NCBI GenBank assembly: GCA_016700175.1
Contig: CP065003.1
Span: forward strand, 320,001-384,000
Direction: 5' to 3'
Source of the DNA: Acidobacteriota bacterium
GTDB taxonomy: Bacteria; Acidobacteriota; Blastocatellia; Pyrinomonadales; Pyrinomonadaceae
DNA: 64,000 bases
Under the pieces are notes generated by a model, which was not told where the DNA came from, did not search any database, and was given only the letters and a program-made list of their open reading frames with translations. Shown piece after piece: positions 1 to 10,255 of this stretch; positions within the stretch are counted from its first letter, which is position 1; the number at the start of each line of letters is the position of its first letter. The position numbers were made by a program, and so were the translations under genes.

Positions 1-884
<884 letters not shown>

Positions 885-961
885 TAAAATTTGTTTGCGA
901 ACAGGTTTATGGATCAAAACGCGACAAGCGATTTGTAATCATCTATTTCGATTTTCATTTT

Positions 962-1077
<116 letters not shown>

Positions 1078-1087
1078 TTTAATTAGG

Positions 1088-1124
1088 AAAAGGCCCGCTC
1101 AGTTTCGACTGAGCGGGCCTTTTC
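1088..1124 (+). terminator. rrn operon rho-independent terminator
   Basis: A strong stem AAAGGCCCGCTCAG / CTGAGCGGGCCTTT with a short TTTCGA loop ends in a T run just after the 5S gene. It closes the rRNA operon and separates it from the convergent minus-strand amidohydrolase gene. Confidence 0.9.
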
Positions 1125-1160
1125 TCATCGATCCACGATCGAGTGCGACGAATATCCCTG

Positions 1161-2696
1161 TCATTTCGCTGCCGAGAACTCGCTTCTTTCTATTGCTCTT
1201 CCATCCATGATCACGATCTCGATCGAGTCATACGCGCTCACGTCCTTCAGAGGATCTTTCCGTAGCAGCAGGAGATCCGCCCGCATTCCGGGCCTGACGC
1301 CTCCGATCTCGGATTCGAGGCCGAAAGCCCTCGCGTTCGAAATCGTCGCAGCTTTCAAAAGGGCTTCAAGCCCGATCCCCGCCTTTTGCCACTCCCGCAT
1401 CTCCAGGTATCCGTTCAGCCCCGGAGGGTTCGTGTGTGCGTTGCTCGCAGGCGTATCGGTCCCGAAAAGAAGCACTCCGTTGTTGTCGGCAATCACCTTC
1501 GCTGAAACGCCGATCTTGTCGACCATCAGCTGCATGAAGGCGGCGATCTCCGCATTCGACTTTCCGTCGAAGAAGCCCTTCGCATACCGCTTTATGTTGC
1601 GTTCCTGCCAGCGTCCCTCTTCTGTCGAAAGCCACGCCAGCATCTTTTTCGGATAGACATACTGCAACGCGGGATTCGCCAGAAAGTCGTCCACAAACAC
1701 GTCTCTCTGCCCCGCGATCACCCTGAAAGTGGGTTGATAACCGATCTTCTTCAAAGCGATCTCTTCAAGCAATTGTCGGTGGCCGGCGGGAAGTTCCGTG
1801 ACCTTGAGAAACTCAAGGAGATCTCCCCAGTGCCACATCCCGTGAGCGATAATGTCGACGCCTGTCTCCAGAGCGAACTTCTGGGATTCGAACGAACTGG
1901 CGTGGAGCATCAGCGGTACGCCGGCCTTTTCGGCTTCTGATGCGACCTCGCTTACGATCTCGCTTGAAGGCATCTCCCAGGTGACGTCGTCGGTTCCCCC
2001 GAAGCCGTTCTCGTGAGCCAGTTTCAAACACTGGCCGCCCTGGATCTCTGTCACATGCCGCACGACGGCCGCTGGTGTATGTCCCCGCGGATCAAGACCT
2101 TTGGGCAGAATCGCCTTGGTGTTGAACCTGTCGTGAAGGAACCCGGGAAACTCGCTCAACCGTTCCTCAGGAGGGGTCTCGGCCATCATGAACCCGTTCC
2201 AAACCTCCAACTGCTGTCCGCAGGTCAGAATCTCAGGCCGGATCGGCTCTTTTCTTAATAGCTCCAGCACTTCCGGCGAGTGAACATTGACGTCTATCAG
2301 GGTCGTGTAGCCGAAGTACAGATAGCTCCCGGGCAGCTGGCGACGGTACTCCCGGACGAGGTCCGAATGCCGTTTCGCAAGGCCCCAGTTGAGCCCCGCA
2401 ACGTTCGCAAGGTGCGTGTGAGAATCGATCAACCCCGGTATGAGGTAGCGGCCGCGTCCGTCGATCACCCTCGCGGCATTCGCGCCCTTCAAGCCGGACT
2501 TGCTGCCGACGAACTCGATCCGGCCTCGACGGATCAGGACACTCGCCTTGAAGGGCTTTATCGGCTCAGAAGACGGATCGAGGACCGTAACGTCCCGGAT
2601 CAGAAGGTCGTTTTCCTGTGCAGGCGACTGCGTCATTACTGAAGACACAAGAAGGATCAGGATCGACGCGAGGAATGCGGATGCTTTTGTGAACAT
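1161..2696 (-). CDS. Secreted amidohydrolase family protein
   Basis: A 511-residue protein of the metal-dependent amidohydrolase superfamily (imidazolonepropionase/prolidase-like branch). A hydrophobic N-terminus (about 5-22) followed by TQSPAQE looks like a cleavable signal peptide, so the enzyme probably acts in the periplasm. The metal-binding HxH is at H93/H95 (DSHTHL) after a small beta domain. Later histidines in LMLHASSF and IIAHGMWH and the aspartate of LFGTDTPAS fit the remaining ligands of the TIM barrel. The C-terminal GxRPGMRADLLLL segment is the usual end of these enzymes. The substrate cannot be read from sequence; dipeptides or cyclic amides are possible. It is a stand-alone gene, convergent with the rrn operon and divergent from the transglutaminase gene. 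Confidence 0.85.
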   Translation of the reverse strand: MFTKASAFLASILILLVSSVMTQSPAQENDLLIRDVTVLDPSSEPIKPFKASVLIRRGRIEFVGSKSGLKGANAARVIDGRGRYLIPGLIDSHTHLANVAGLNWGLAKRHSDLVREYRRQLPGSYLYFGYTTLIDVNVHSPEVLELLRKEPIRPEILTCGQQLEVWNGFMMAETPPEERLSEFPGFLHDRFNTKAILPKGLDPRGHTPAAVVRHVTEIQGGQCLKLAHENGFGGTDDVTWEMPSSEIVSEVASEAEKAGVPLMLHASSFESQKFALETGVDIIAHGMWHWGDLLEFLKVTELPAGHRQLLEEIALKKIGYQPTFRVIAGQRDVFVDDFLANPALQYVYPKKMLAWLSTEEGRWQERNIKRYAKGFFDGKSNAEIAAFMQLMVDKIGVSAKVIADNNGVLLFGTDTPASNAHTNPPGLNGYLEMREWQKAGIGLEALLKAATISNARAFGLESEIGGVRPGMRADLLLLRKDPLKDVSAYDSIEIVIMDGRAIERSEFSAAK

Positions 2697-2956
2697 TGAT
2701 TGTGGTAGACCTTATTATTCGGGAACTTAAGTTATTGCTGTGACAAGCAGTTAACGCTCAACCGACGGACAAAGTTCAATCGTCGGATTCCGCGCTCGGC
2801 GGAAAAAGGAAACCGCCGAACATCTGAGGCGTGATCGATCCGGTAGGGCCGTGACCGAGCGCCCGTCGATGCCGCGAAGTAATGCCGCTCACAACACGCA
2901 CGCTTGCTTAGAGCATCCGTAAACTCACAGTGTCAACAGGTCTTCGTCCCGCTATA

Positions 2957-5179
2957 ATGAACAAGGTGGCCAGTGCCGATAAATTCGAAAAATATTTCCG
3001 CGTGATCTCCTATCTGGTCGCGGTCTGCGGGCTTGCGGCCTTGTTTGCCGCGGGCGCGATCGGTATCGCTCTGTTCACCGTGTTTGTCTTGATCACGCTT
3101 CTCGCCTGGAAGCTCGAGGACACACGCTGGCAGATCTCCGAAAGGCTAGGCGTAGCGATCATTCTTGTAGCGATCCCCTTGTTCATCCTTGACTGGAGAT
3201 TCCGCCTGACCGGGTTCGGAGGCAGGGAAATGCTCGCCGCGGCAAGCCTCGCGAAGCTGATACTGTTCCTGCTGGCGATCAAACTTCTGCAAAAGAAGAC
3301 CGACCGCGACTGGGTATTCATATATCTGATCTCCTTCTTCCAGATTCTTCTTGCCGCCGGGATCAGCATCAGCCCGCTGTATTTCATATCGCTGATCGCG
3401 TTTTTGCTTCTGACGGCCTCGGCGATCATCGCGTTCGAGATACGCAAGACCTCCGGCGAGGTCCACAAGAAACGCGTAGAAAACCTCGGAAAGAAAGGAA
3501 AGGGGCGCCTGCCCGCGTCGATCAGCCTGGGAGGCTTCAAACTGCCGAACACGGCAGTGCTTCTGATCGCGATGACCGCGGTGTTCGCCGTACCGTTGTT
3601 CTTTGTCCTTCCCAGGGTTGGAGGAGCGGGAGTCACGGGCGGATTCTCGGACATGACCCGGATCACGGGTTTTTCGGAGTCGGTCAGACTCGGTACCATC
3701 GGCAGGCTGCAGCAGAACAACGAGGTCGTTATGCGCGTGCGGATCGACCGCAATGACAATCCTGACCTTCGCAGGCTTTACTGGCGGGGAGTGGCTCTCG
3801 ACCGGTTCGAGAACAACACCTGGAGGCGTTCCAACACGCGTTACCGCGAACCATTTTCGAAAGCGGTCGGAAACCGCTTCGTCGTCGATTTCGCGAGGCG
3901 CGAAGGGCTCCTGACCGTTCAGACCGTGTATCTCGAGCCGCTCAACAGCAGCGTGCTGTTTGCGATGCCGCGCGCTCTCGTGATCAGGAGTCAGGCGAAC
4001 GAAATATCGAAGGACGCCGAAGGCGGTTTCTCGATGTACCCTGCTTCCTACGACCGGACCAGTTACACCGTCTATTCCGACACTTATCTTCCTCCGGCTG
4101 AAGAATTGCGAAGGGACAACAGCGAATACCCGCGCAACACCTTCAAGTACCTCTCTATGTCTCCGGGGCTGGATCCGAGGATCGGAGAGCTCGCAAGTCG
4201 GTGGATCCGCGACGAGAAGGCGATGACCCGGTACGACATCGCAAAGGCGGTGGAGAAACATCTTCAGAACGATTTTGGTTACACGCTGGAAATGAAGGCG
4301 GGCGGTGAAGACCCTCTGTCGGATTTTCTATTCAATGTCCGCGAGGGTCACTGCGAGTATTTCGCCACCGCGATGGCCTTGATGCTTCGCACGCAGGGGA
4401 TCGCGACCCGTGTGGTTAACGGTTTCCAGCAGGGCGAATACAACGAGACCGCGGGGGTCTATGTCGTCCGCCAGAAGAACGCGCATTCGTGGGTCGAGGT
4501 CTATTTCCCTGAATCCGAGACCTGGGTGCCGTTCGATCCGACTCCGTTTGCGGGACAGAATCCCGATGCGAACGCCGGCGGGTTTTTCGGCACGATCTCG
4601 AGTTACATGGAAGCGCTTGAGACCTTCTGGATCCAGTATTTTGTGACGTACGACGATCAGGAGCAGCGCTCGCTTTTCCGCTCGGTCCGGGACAATCTCT
4701 CCGAGTACAGGGACACGGGAGCGTCCTGGCTCCAGTCTGCTCAGGCGGCGATAACCCGCTGGTGGCAGGCCGTAAGGGGCGACGAAGGCTTCTGGTCCAG
4801 CGCGAAGGCGCTCGGGATCGGTGCAGGCGTCTTGCTTGGAGCGGGAATTCTTGTCATCCTTACCGTTTGGGCTTCGAGGAGAATTCGCGGCTGGGGAATC
4901 TGGAAACGGATCGCCGGCTGGTTCCGCCCCGGAGACAAAACAAGGATCGTCGGATTCTATGCCAGGCTCCTGGATGTACTCGAGGAGAAGGGATTGACGA
5001 GACAGCCGCATCAGACCCCGCTCGAGTTCGCGTACGCGACCGGTTTCGACGAAGCGGTTCGCATTACGGAGAAGTACAACGGCGTCCGGTTCGGGGCGAA
5101 AGAACTTGGCGAGGACGAATCTGACGCTATCGAGAACTGGCTGAGAGACCTTGAAACCACGGAACGGGATAGCCATTAA
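2957..5179 (+). CDS. TgpA-like membrane transglutaminase-domain protein
   Basis: A membrane protein with about six N-terminal transmembrane segments (residues ~15-200), a large extracytoplasmic part with a transglutaminase core, another membrane span near 610-635 and a short cytoplasmic C-terminal domain (DUF4129 type). The order DUF3488, transglutaminase, DUF4129 is that of Pseudomonas TgpA. The catalytic triad is visible: Cys466 in GHCEYF, His510 in NAHSWVEVYF and Asp527 in PFDPTP. The ATG at 2957 (MNKVASADK) is chosen; an in-frame GTG at 2930 would add nine residues, and neither start has a clear ribosome binding site. In many bacteria this gene follows moxR and DUF58 genes, but neither is present here. 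The substrate is unknown. Confidence 0.85.
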   Translation: MNKVASADKFEKYFRVISYLVAVCGLAALFAAGAIGIALFTVFVLITLLAWKLEDTRWQISERLGVAIILVAIPLFILDWRFRLTGFGGREMLAAASLAKLILFLLAIKLLQKKTDRDWVFIYLISFFQILLAAGISISPLYFISLIAFLLLTASAIIAFEIRKTSGEVHKKRVENLGKKGKGRLPASISLGGFKLPNTAVLLIAMTAVFAVPLFFVLPRVGGAGVTGGFSDMTRITGFSESVRLGTIGRLQQNNEVVMRVRIDRNDNPDLRRLYWRGVALDRFENNTWRRSNTRYREPFSKAVGNRFVVDFARREGLLTVQTVYLEPLNSSVLFAMPRALVIRSQANEISKDAEGGFSMYPASYDRTSYTVYSDTYLPPAEELRRDNSEYPRNTFKYLSMSPGLDPRIGELASRWIRDEKAMTRYDIAKAVEKHLQNDFGYTLEMKAGGEDPLSDFLFNVREGHCEYFATAMALMLRTQGIATRVVNGFQQGEYNETAGVYVVRQKNAHSWVEVYFPESETWVPFDPTPFAGQNPDANAGGFFGTISSYMEALETFWIQYFVTYDDQEQRSLFRSVRDNLSEYRDTGASWLQSAQAAITRWWQAVRGDEGFWSSAKALGIGAGVLLGAGILVILTVWASRRIRGWGIWKRIAGWFRPGDKTRIVGFYARLLDVLEEKGLTRQPHQTPLEFAYATGFDEAVRITEKYNGVRFGAKELGEDESDAIENWLRDLETTERDSH

Positions 5180-5259
5180 TTTCACGAATCGCGCTAATTT
5201 GCTTTTTCCCCGGTCCGCGCGAATATATCGGTCAAACGATTCTGAACAGCGCACGGGAG

Positions 5260-5337
5260 TGAATTCGCGAAATTCGTGTAATTCGTGGCCATTGATACGC
5301 AGATGTGAATTTGTGAGATTCGTGAAATTCGTGGCCA
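5260..5337. repeat. Two 32-nt ATTCGTG-rich direct repeats upstream of rimO
   Basis: Two imperfect 32-nt units at 5260-5291 and 5306-5337 share the pattern TGAATTyGyGArATTCGTG followed by wAATTCGTGGCCA. Related inverted words (TTTCACGAATCGCG) occur near 5180. They fill most of the 165-bp gap before rimO and resemble short interspersed intergenic repeats. No promoter was identified inside them. Confidence 0.7.
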
Positions 5338-5344
5338 GTAGTTT

Positions 5345-6697
5345 ATGAAAAGGAAAGTAGGATTTGTCAGCCTCGGCTGCCCGAAGAACCTCGTAGATTC
5401 CGAGGTGATGATGGGCCAGCTCAAAGAGGCGGGCTACGAAATAACAAACGACGCCGGCGAGGCCGATACCGTCGTCGTCAATACCTGCGGCTTTATCGAG
5501 TCCGCCAAGGAGGAGTCTGTCGAAGCGATCCTCGAGGCGACCGGCCTGAAGGCTGAAGGCAAGGCGAAGCGCGTCGTCGTCGCCGGATGCCTGGTCGAGC
5601 GATACCGCGACGAACTGATCGACGAGCTTCCGGAAGTCGACGCTTTCATCGGGACCAACGAAGTAAACCGGATACTCGAAGCCGCCGACGACACAAAGGA
5701 CTTCCGTTCGCTTCCGCTCCATCCGATCGGCAACAAGACCGCGACCTATCTTTACGACGAATACACGCCGAGACTTCGAGCCACCGATTCGCACACCGCA
5801 TTCATTAAGATCGCAGAGGGCTGCGACCGCCCCTGCGCTTTCTGCTCGATCCCCGCAATGCGCGGCTCGTTCAGATCGAGAAGATTCGGTTCGATAATGG
5901 AGGAGGCCCAGCAGCTCGCTAAGCAGGGAGTGAAGGAGATCGTGCTCATCGCCCAGGATTCTTCAAGATACGGCGAGGACCTCGGCGATATCGACGGTCT
6001 CGCGATCCTGATCAACGAACTTTGCAAGATCGAAGAACTCGAGTGGGTCCGTGTGATGTACACGTATCCGACCCATATCTCGGACGGTTTCCTCGAGGCG
6101 ATAGCGAACAATCCGAAAGCGGTGAAATACCTGGATATGCCGCTCCAGCATGCCTCACGAAACGTACTGAAGGCGATGAAGCGGGGTGGCACGCGCGAAA
6201 GCCTCGAACGTTTGATCTCGCGGGTCCGCGAAGCAGTTCCCGGGATCGCCATCCGGACGACGTTCATCGTCGGCTACCCCGGCGAAACCGAAGAGGACTT
6301 CGAGGAACTCGTGAAGTTCGTCCGAAACTGCGAGTTCGACAACGTGGGCGTCTTCACATACTCCGACGAAGAGGGGACACCTGCGTACGAGCTCGGCGGC
6401 AAGGTCGATCCGAAGACCGCCAAGAATCGCCGCGCGAGGCTCATGAAGGAACAGGCGAAGATCAGCCGGCGCAAGAACGAAGAGAAGATCGGGAACACTT
6501 TCAGCGTGATGTTCGAAGGGCCCTCGCAGGAATCGGACCTTCTTTGGCAGGGCCGTCTGGAGGGACAGGCCCAGGAGATCGACGGCTACATCCTGATCAA
6601 CGACTCGCCCGAGGGCCGCGTCCCTGAGCCGGGCGAGATCGTCGAAGTCGAAATCACCGAAGCGCACGAGTACGACCTTGTCGGCCGTATCGTCTGA
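5345..6697 (+). CDS. rimO: Ribosomal protein uS12 methylthiotransferase
   Basis: RimO is a radical-SAM methylthiotransferase that adds a methylthio group to the conserved aspartate of ribosomal protein S12 (Asp88 or Asp89 depending on species numbering). The 450-residue length fits the family. The N-terminal UPF0004 domain has three cluster cysteines: C12 (SLGCPKNLVDSE), C48 (NTCGFI) and C82 (AGCLVE). The radical-SAM cluster motif is C160-x3-C164-x2-C167 (CDRPCAFC). A TRAM domain covers about 385-450. The sequences SLGCPKNLVDSE and NTCGFIESAKEES distinguish RimO from MiaB. It uses two [4Fe-4S] clusters and acts in the cytoplasm. The gene is followed 81 bp later by pgpA on the same strand. Confidence 0.96.
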   Translation: MKRKVGFVSLGCPKNLVDSEVMMGQLKEAGYEITNDAGEADTVVVNTCGFIESAKEESVEAILEATGLKAEGKAKRVVVAGCLVERYRDELIDELPEVDAFIGTNEVNRILEAADDTKDFRSLPLHPIGNKTATYLYDEYTPRLRATDSHTAFIKIAEGCDRPCAFCSIPAMRGSFRSRRFGSIMEEAQQLAKQGVKEIVLIAQDSSRYGEDLGDIDGLAILINELCKIEELEWVRVMYTYPTHISDGFLEAIANNPKAVKYLDMPLQHASRNVLKAMKRGGTRESLERLISRVREAVPGIAIRTTFIVGYPGETEEDFEELVKFVRNCEFDNVGVFTYSDEEGTPAYELGGKVDPKTAKNRRARLMKEQAKISRRKNEEKIGNTFSVMFEGPSQESDLLWQGRLEGQAQEIDGYILINDSPEGRVPEPGEIVEVEITEAHEYDLVGRIV

Positions 6698-6778
6698 TCG
6701 CACCTTACAGCCTGCGGAAATCTGTAGTACCATTTCTTCACAGCCGCTTTCATCCGGTCCTGCGGCTTCTTTCCCCTG

Positions 6779-7363
6779 ATGTCACGCCCAAACAAAGACT
6801 CGACCGACAAAAACGAAGAAAAGCGGGCTTCCCACTCGCCGGTCGACCGTCTGTCCGTGGCCGTGTCCACCTGCGGCGTCGGATATCTTCCGCTTGCGCC
6901 CGGGACGTGGGGGTCGCTTGTCGGTGTAGCGATCTACCTCGGCGTATTCGTCGCCGAGATCAGGTTGGGGATCTATCTTTTGCACAGTGGATGGCCCGGA
7001 CCTTTGATCGAATCTTGGCTCTATTCGGTCGATCTGGTCCTGCTTCTTGGACTGTTCATTGCCGGCGTCGCTGCGTCGTCCAGGGCCTCGAAAGTATTCG
7101 GCGAAAAGGATCCATCGAGAACCGTCATCGACGAGGTCATAGGCCAGCTTGTCGTTTTTCTGTTTATTCCTCTCACGACCACCTGGTGGCTTATCGCCCT
7201 CGGGTTCATTTTCTTTCGCATTTTCGATATCTGGAAGCCTTTTCCGATCGACAAGCTACAGGAACTGCCAGGAGGACTTGGTGTTTGCGCCGACGATGTT
7301 CTTGCCGGCGTTTACGCTGGGATCGCTTTGAACGTGGTCTATTCCATCAGCCTCAGCCTCTGA
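6779..7363 (+). CDS. pgpA: Phosphatidylglycerophosphatase A
   Basis: PgpA is an inner-membrane phosphatase that converts phosphatidylglycerophosphate to phosphatidylglycerol. The 194-residue protein carries the family hallmarks GYLPLAPGTWGS near residues 35-46, DEVIGQ near 119-124, and a C-terminal DDVLAGVYAG segment. Four hydrophobic segments are visible between residues 40 and 190. The charged N-terminal 30 residues (many K, E and S) are longer than in Escherichia coli PgpA. The start ATG is the first in frame after rimO. The next gene begins 15 bp after the stop, so both may share a transcript. Confidence 0.92.
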   Translation: MSRPNKDSTDKNEEKRASHSPVDRLSVAVSTCGVGYLPLAPGTWGSLVGVAIYLGVFVAEIRLGIYLLHSGWPGPLIESWLYSVDLVLLLGLFIAGVAASSRASKVFGEKDPSRTVIDEVIGQLVVFLFIPLTTTWWLIALGFIFFRIFDIWKPFPIDKLQELPGGLGVCADDVLAGVYAGIALNVVYSISLSL

Positions 7364-7378
7364 TCAGCATCTGCCGTT

Positions 7379-8104
7379 ATGAAGATTCACGTACTCTCCG
7401 GAGATTCTCTCTTGGAGCCCTTTGGCGAACTCGATCTTGAAGGCGAGGTAGCGGTGTTTCGGGAATGTCTCGCGGACGGTCCTCTGGACTCGCCGGACCT
7501 CGACGGCTTCTTTTCGCTGAGGAGCGCGTTCCTGACCTCCGTTGAAGACGCGGGGTTTTACGAATCATCCGTACGGCCGGAGATCGAGAAGATTCTCGAC
7601 GCACCTGCGGATGCCGAGATCTTCCTATGGTTCGAGCACGAGCTGTTCTGCCAGGTGAATCTGTGGTTTCTGCTCCACAACCTCATTGACCGTGACAGTC
7701 TTTGGTTCGTAGGCCCGCCCGCGGAACCGTTCAAGAACAGGTTCGGAGGCTGGGCGCCGCTCGGGACGGAGGAGCTTTCGGTATGTTTCGAAGAGAGACT
7801 TCATATCGAAGAAGAAGACCGCGAACTCGGTTCGGTTCTATGGCAGGCCTTCGCCGCAATGGATTCGGATAGGCTCAAGGAACTGGGCGCTCGCGAATCC
7901 CCGATCTTCAAGTTCCTTCCCGAGGTCTCGCAAGCCGCGGCCGAGATAGACAACCGCCCACGGCGAACTGTACAGAAGCTTGTTGAAGAGGGAACGGAAT
8001 CGTTTGGAGACGTATTTCGGGCCTTTTCCGAACAGGAACGGGTGTATGGATTTGGAGACCTGCAGGTGAAAAGGATCTGGGACAGCCTAACAGCCACTGA
8101 ATAG
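7379..8104 (+). CDS. DUF1835 domain-containing protein
   Basis: A 241-residue soluble protein. Its N-terminus MKIHVLSGDSL and the following FRECLADGP and WFEHELFCQVNL segments match the DUF1835 family, whose members have a similar HVLNGDS start and E-C-L-x-D-G-P motif. The biochemical role of the family is not established. The C-terminal half is acidic and rich in Glu and Asp, and ends with a small helical domain (residues 180-240). It starts 15 bp after pgpA on the same strand, so the two are probably co-transcribed, with no evident functional link. No signal peptide or membrane span is visible. Confidence 0.75.
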   Translation: MKIHVLSGDSLLEPFGELDLEGEVAVFRECLADGPLDSPDLDGFFSLRSAFLTSVEDAGFYESSVRPEIEKILDAPADAEIFLWFEHELFCQVNLWFLLHNLIDRDSLWFVGPPAEPFKNRFGGWAPLGTEELSVCFEERLHIEEEDRELGSVLWQAFAAMDSDRLKELGARESPIFKFLPEVSQAAAEIDNRPRRTVQKLVEEGTESFGDVFRAFSEQERVYGFGDLQVKRIWDSLTATE

Positions 8105-8203
8105 CTGACACTCTCTTCTGCCGGACCTAATGATGGACGGCGCCGCCACTTGCTTCGTGTTCAATAGAATTGGCACTCTATTCCCGACTCGTCCCTTACG
8201 GAG

Positions 8204-8830
8204 ATGGCGCTGATGCTCGACAACCGAATACCGCACAAACTCAAGGAGCTTATCGATCGAGAGCTCGAGATCGGTGAGCGGATCGTCTGGACCGGAATGC
8301 CGCGGAGGACGTTCTTTACTCCTGCCGCCACCGGCTCGTTTCTGTTCGGGATTCCCTGGACGGCTTTCGCGGTTTTCTGGACACTGATGGCCGGCGCAGG
8401 GACCTGGTTCACGAGCGGCTTTTCAATGTTCAGCATTTTCCCGCTTTTTGGCATTCCGTTCATCCTCATTGGCATCGGCATGCTTTCGGCGCCGCTCGGC
8501 GCGTACATCAAGTCCGGAAGGACCGCGTATGTCATTACGGACAAACGGGCAATAAGCTTCGAGGGCGGAAGTTCGACGGTAATAAGAAGTTTCACTCCGG
8601 AGAAACTGGGCGACGTTTTCAGGCGCGAAAGGTCCGGCGGTTACGGAGACGTTATCATCGACCTGTCGCATACAAGGGACTCCGACGGCGACAAACAAAC
8701 AGAAGAGGTCGGCTTCTTCAGGGTCCGCGACCCTCACCAGGTGGAACGCCTGCTCAAAGAACTCGCTTCCCGCGCTCCGGCGAGACGACGGCCGGAGATT
8801 CCGGATGACGGATCGATCTACAAGTTTTGA
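8204..8830 (+). CDS. Membrane protein with bacterial PH-like domain
   Basis: A 208-residue protein with two hydrophobic segments (about residues 45-67 and 75-100) followed by a PH-like beta-rich domain. The segment ELEIGERIVWTGMPRR before the first span and RTAYVITDKRAI after the second are typical of bacterial PH-domain membrane proteins of unknown role. The C-terminal RVRDPHQVERLLKELA helix also fits this fold. ATG 8204 is used; the next ATG, three codons on (MLDNRIP), is equally possible. The gene stands alone, followed by a 424-bp repeat region. Confidence 0.65.
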   Translation: MALMLDNRIPHKLKELIDRELEIGERIVWTGMPRRTFFTPAATGSFLFGIPWTAFAVFWTLMAGAGTWFTSGFSMFSIFPLFGIPFILIGIGMLSAPLGAYIKSGRTAYVITDKRAISFEGGSSTVIRSFTPEKLGDVFRRERSGGYGDVIIDLSHTRDSDGDKQTEEVGFFRVRDPHQVERLLKELASRAPARRRPEIPDDGSIYKF

Positions 8831-8840
8831 TTTCTCCTGC

Positions 8841-9236
8841 GCGGCCCGCGACAAGCTGAAGCTTATCGTACAGCCGTTTAGAGCAGCCCTGCGGGCTGCA
8901 TCGATCGGGCGAAGCCCGATCGGGATTGGTGAGGCCGGCGCCGGTAAGCCGGAGGCTTACCGCACACAGGGGCGGCAGAGCCGCTGAGGTAGCGCGAACT
9001 TCAGTTTGCGCCGCGCGCAAGCGCGGAACATCACGACGCTTTGTGCCGCCCCGTTTAGAGCAGCCCTCCGGGCTGCATCGATCGGGCCGCGGGCGGCCCG
9101 CGACAAGCTGAAGCTTATCGTACAGCCGTTTAGAGCAGCCCTTCGGGCTGTATCGATCGGGCGAAGCCCGATCGGGGATCATACGGCCTGCACCGGTAAG
9201 CCGGAGGCTTACCGCACACAGGGGCGGCAGAGCCGC
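8841..9236. repeat. Hairpin-mosaic repeat region, two ~144-bp copies 252 bp apart
   Basis: This gene-free stretch is almost entirely short perfect or near-perfect hairpins with 3-4 nt loops: CGACAAGC-TGAA-GCTTATCG, GCAGCCC-TGC-GGGCTGC, CGATCGGGC-GAA-GCCCGATCG, CGGTAAGCC-GGA-GGCTTACCG and CCGCGC-GCAA-GCGCGG. A unit of about 144 bp at 8841-8984 recurs at 9093-9236 at an exact offset of 252 bp with few changes. A partial third copy of the middle part is at about 9050-9087. No gene is supported here. Confidence 0.85.
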
Positions 9237-9254
9237 AATCCAGACTGTACAGAC

Positions 9255-10247
9255 TTATTTCCCGAACCAGCCCTTCCGCCAGAAATATCCCACAAGGCCC
9301 GCGAACAGCGCCAGCATCATCCCCATCGTGATCCAGTAGCCCCATTTCGAGTGAAGGAGAGGCATGTTCTCGAAATTCATCCCGTAAATTCCTGCCACAA
9401 GCGTTAGCGGAAGCATCGTCACGGAGATTATCGCCAACACCTTCATTACGTCGTTCGTTTTGTTCGCGGTCACGCTGAAGTGGATCTCGAACAGGCCGCT
9501 GACAAGGTCCCGGTAGCTCTCGGCAAGGTCCGTGATGCGTAGCAGGTGGTCGTGGACGTCGCGGTAGAAAGGCAGCACATTCTCGGGGATCTGCGGAAAC
9601 TCCCCGTGCGAGATCCTGTACAGCACCTCGAGCTGCCGCGTGGAGATCCTCTTAAGCCGCGCGACGCTCCGCCGCAGGTCCATGATCTCTTCGAGGATCG
9701 TCGTGTCACCCGTCTCCGACTCGTATACGCGGTCTTCCAGAGTCGTGATAGTCGCGTCGAAGTCGTCCACGATCGGCATGTACAGGTCTACAATGTGGTC
9801 GAGTATCTGGTGGAGCAGGTAAGCCGCGCCCCTCTGGAAAACCCTTGGATTCGCCAACGCCCTCTTCTTTACGTTATCGATACTTCGAAATTCCTCATTG
9901 CGGTTGGTGACGACGAAATTCCTGCCCAGGTAGCCATCGAGTTCCTTGGTTATGAAGTTCGTGGTATGCGCCTTGGTCTTGATACCGTGAACGATGAAGA
10001 ACAGGTAATCGGGGAATTCCTCCACCTTCGGCTGATTTCGGGTCTCGCGGCAGTCCTCGATCGTCAGGTGGTGAAATTTGAAGACGTGCGTATAGACCTG
10101 TTCGGCGATCTTAAGCGACTCGGGGTCGCGAATATCGAAGTCCGCCCACAAGACCGACCTTTCATCTTCCAGTAAGGAGGGAATTTCATTGATGTCTTCT
10201 ATTTTCCGGACGAATTCGTCGCCTTCCGTATAAGCAAGTATTTCCAT
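9255..10247 (-). CDS. corA: CorA-family magnesium/divalent cation transporter
   Basis: CorA is a homopentameric inner-membrane channel for Mg2+ (also Co2+ or Ni2+). The 330-residue protein has the long cytoplasmic funnel domain (1-~265) and two C-terminal membrane helices. The signature GMN lies in IYGMNFENMP at the end of the first helix, and the C-terminus is basic. ATG 10247 (MEILAYTEGDEF) is chosen because it lies 8 bp after the stop of the upstream DUF1003 gene; a longer frame reaching 10331 would overlap that gene and carries no family sequence. Tight spacing indicates co-transcription with the DUF1003 gene. Confidence 0.93.
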   Translation of the reverse strand: MEILAYTEGDEFVRKIEDINEIPSLLEDERSVLWADFDIRDPESLKIAEQVYTHVFKFHHLTIEDCRETRNQPKVEEFPDYLFFIVHGIKTKAHTTNFITKELDGYLGRNFVVTNRNEEFRSIDNVKKRALANPRVFQRGAAYLLHQILDHIVDLYMPIVDDFDATITTLEDRVYESETGDTTILEEIMDLRRSVARLKRISTRQLEVLYRISHGEFPQIPENVLPFYRDVHDHLLRITDLAESYRDLVSGLFEIHFSVTANKTNDVMKVLAIISVTMLPLTLVAGIYGMNFENMPLLHSKWGYWITMGMMLALFAGLVGYFWRKGWFGK

Positions 10248-10255
10248 ATGGGTAG

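Noticed and set aside
2953..2958. TATAAT as a promoter -10 box of the transglutaminase gene
   Set aside because: It overlaps the start codon at 2957, so it could not drive a transcript that includes the start; treated as chance.
4328..5794. 488-codon minus-strand frame antisense to the transglutaminase and rimO genes
   Set aside because: The plus-strand proteins have all family motifs. The antisense frame has biased, Arg/Gly/Asp-rich composition typical of a shadow.
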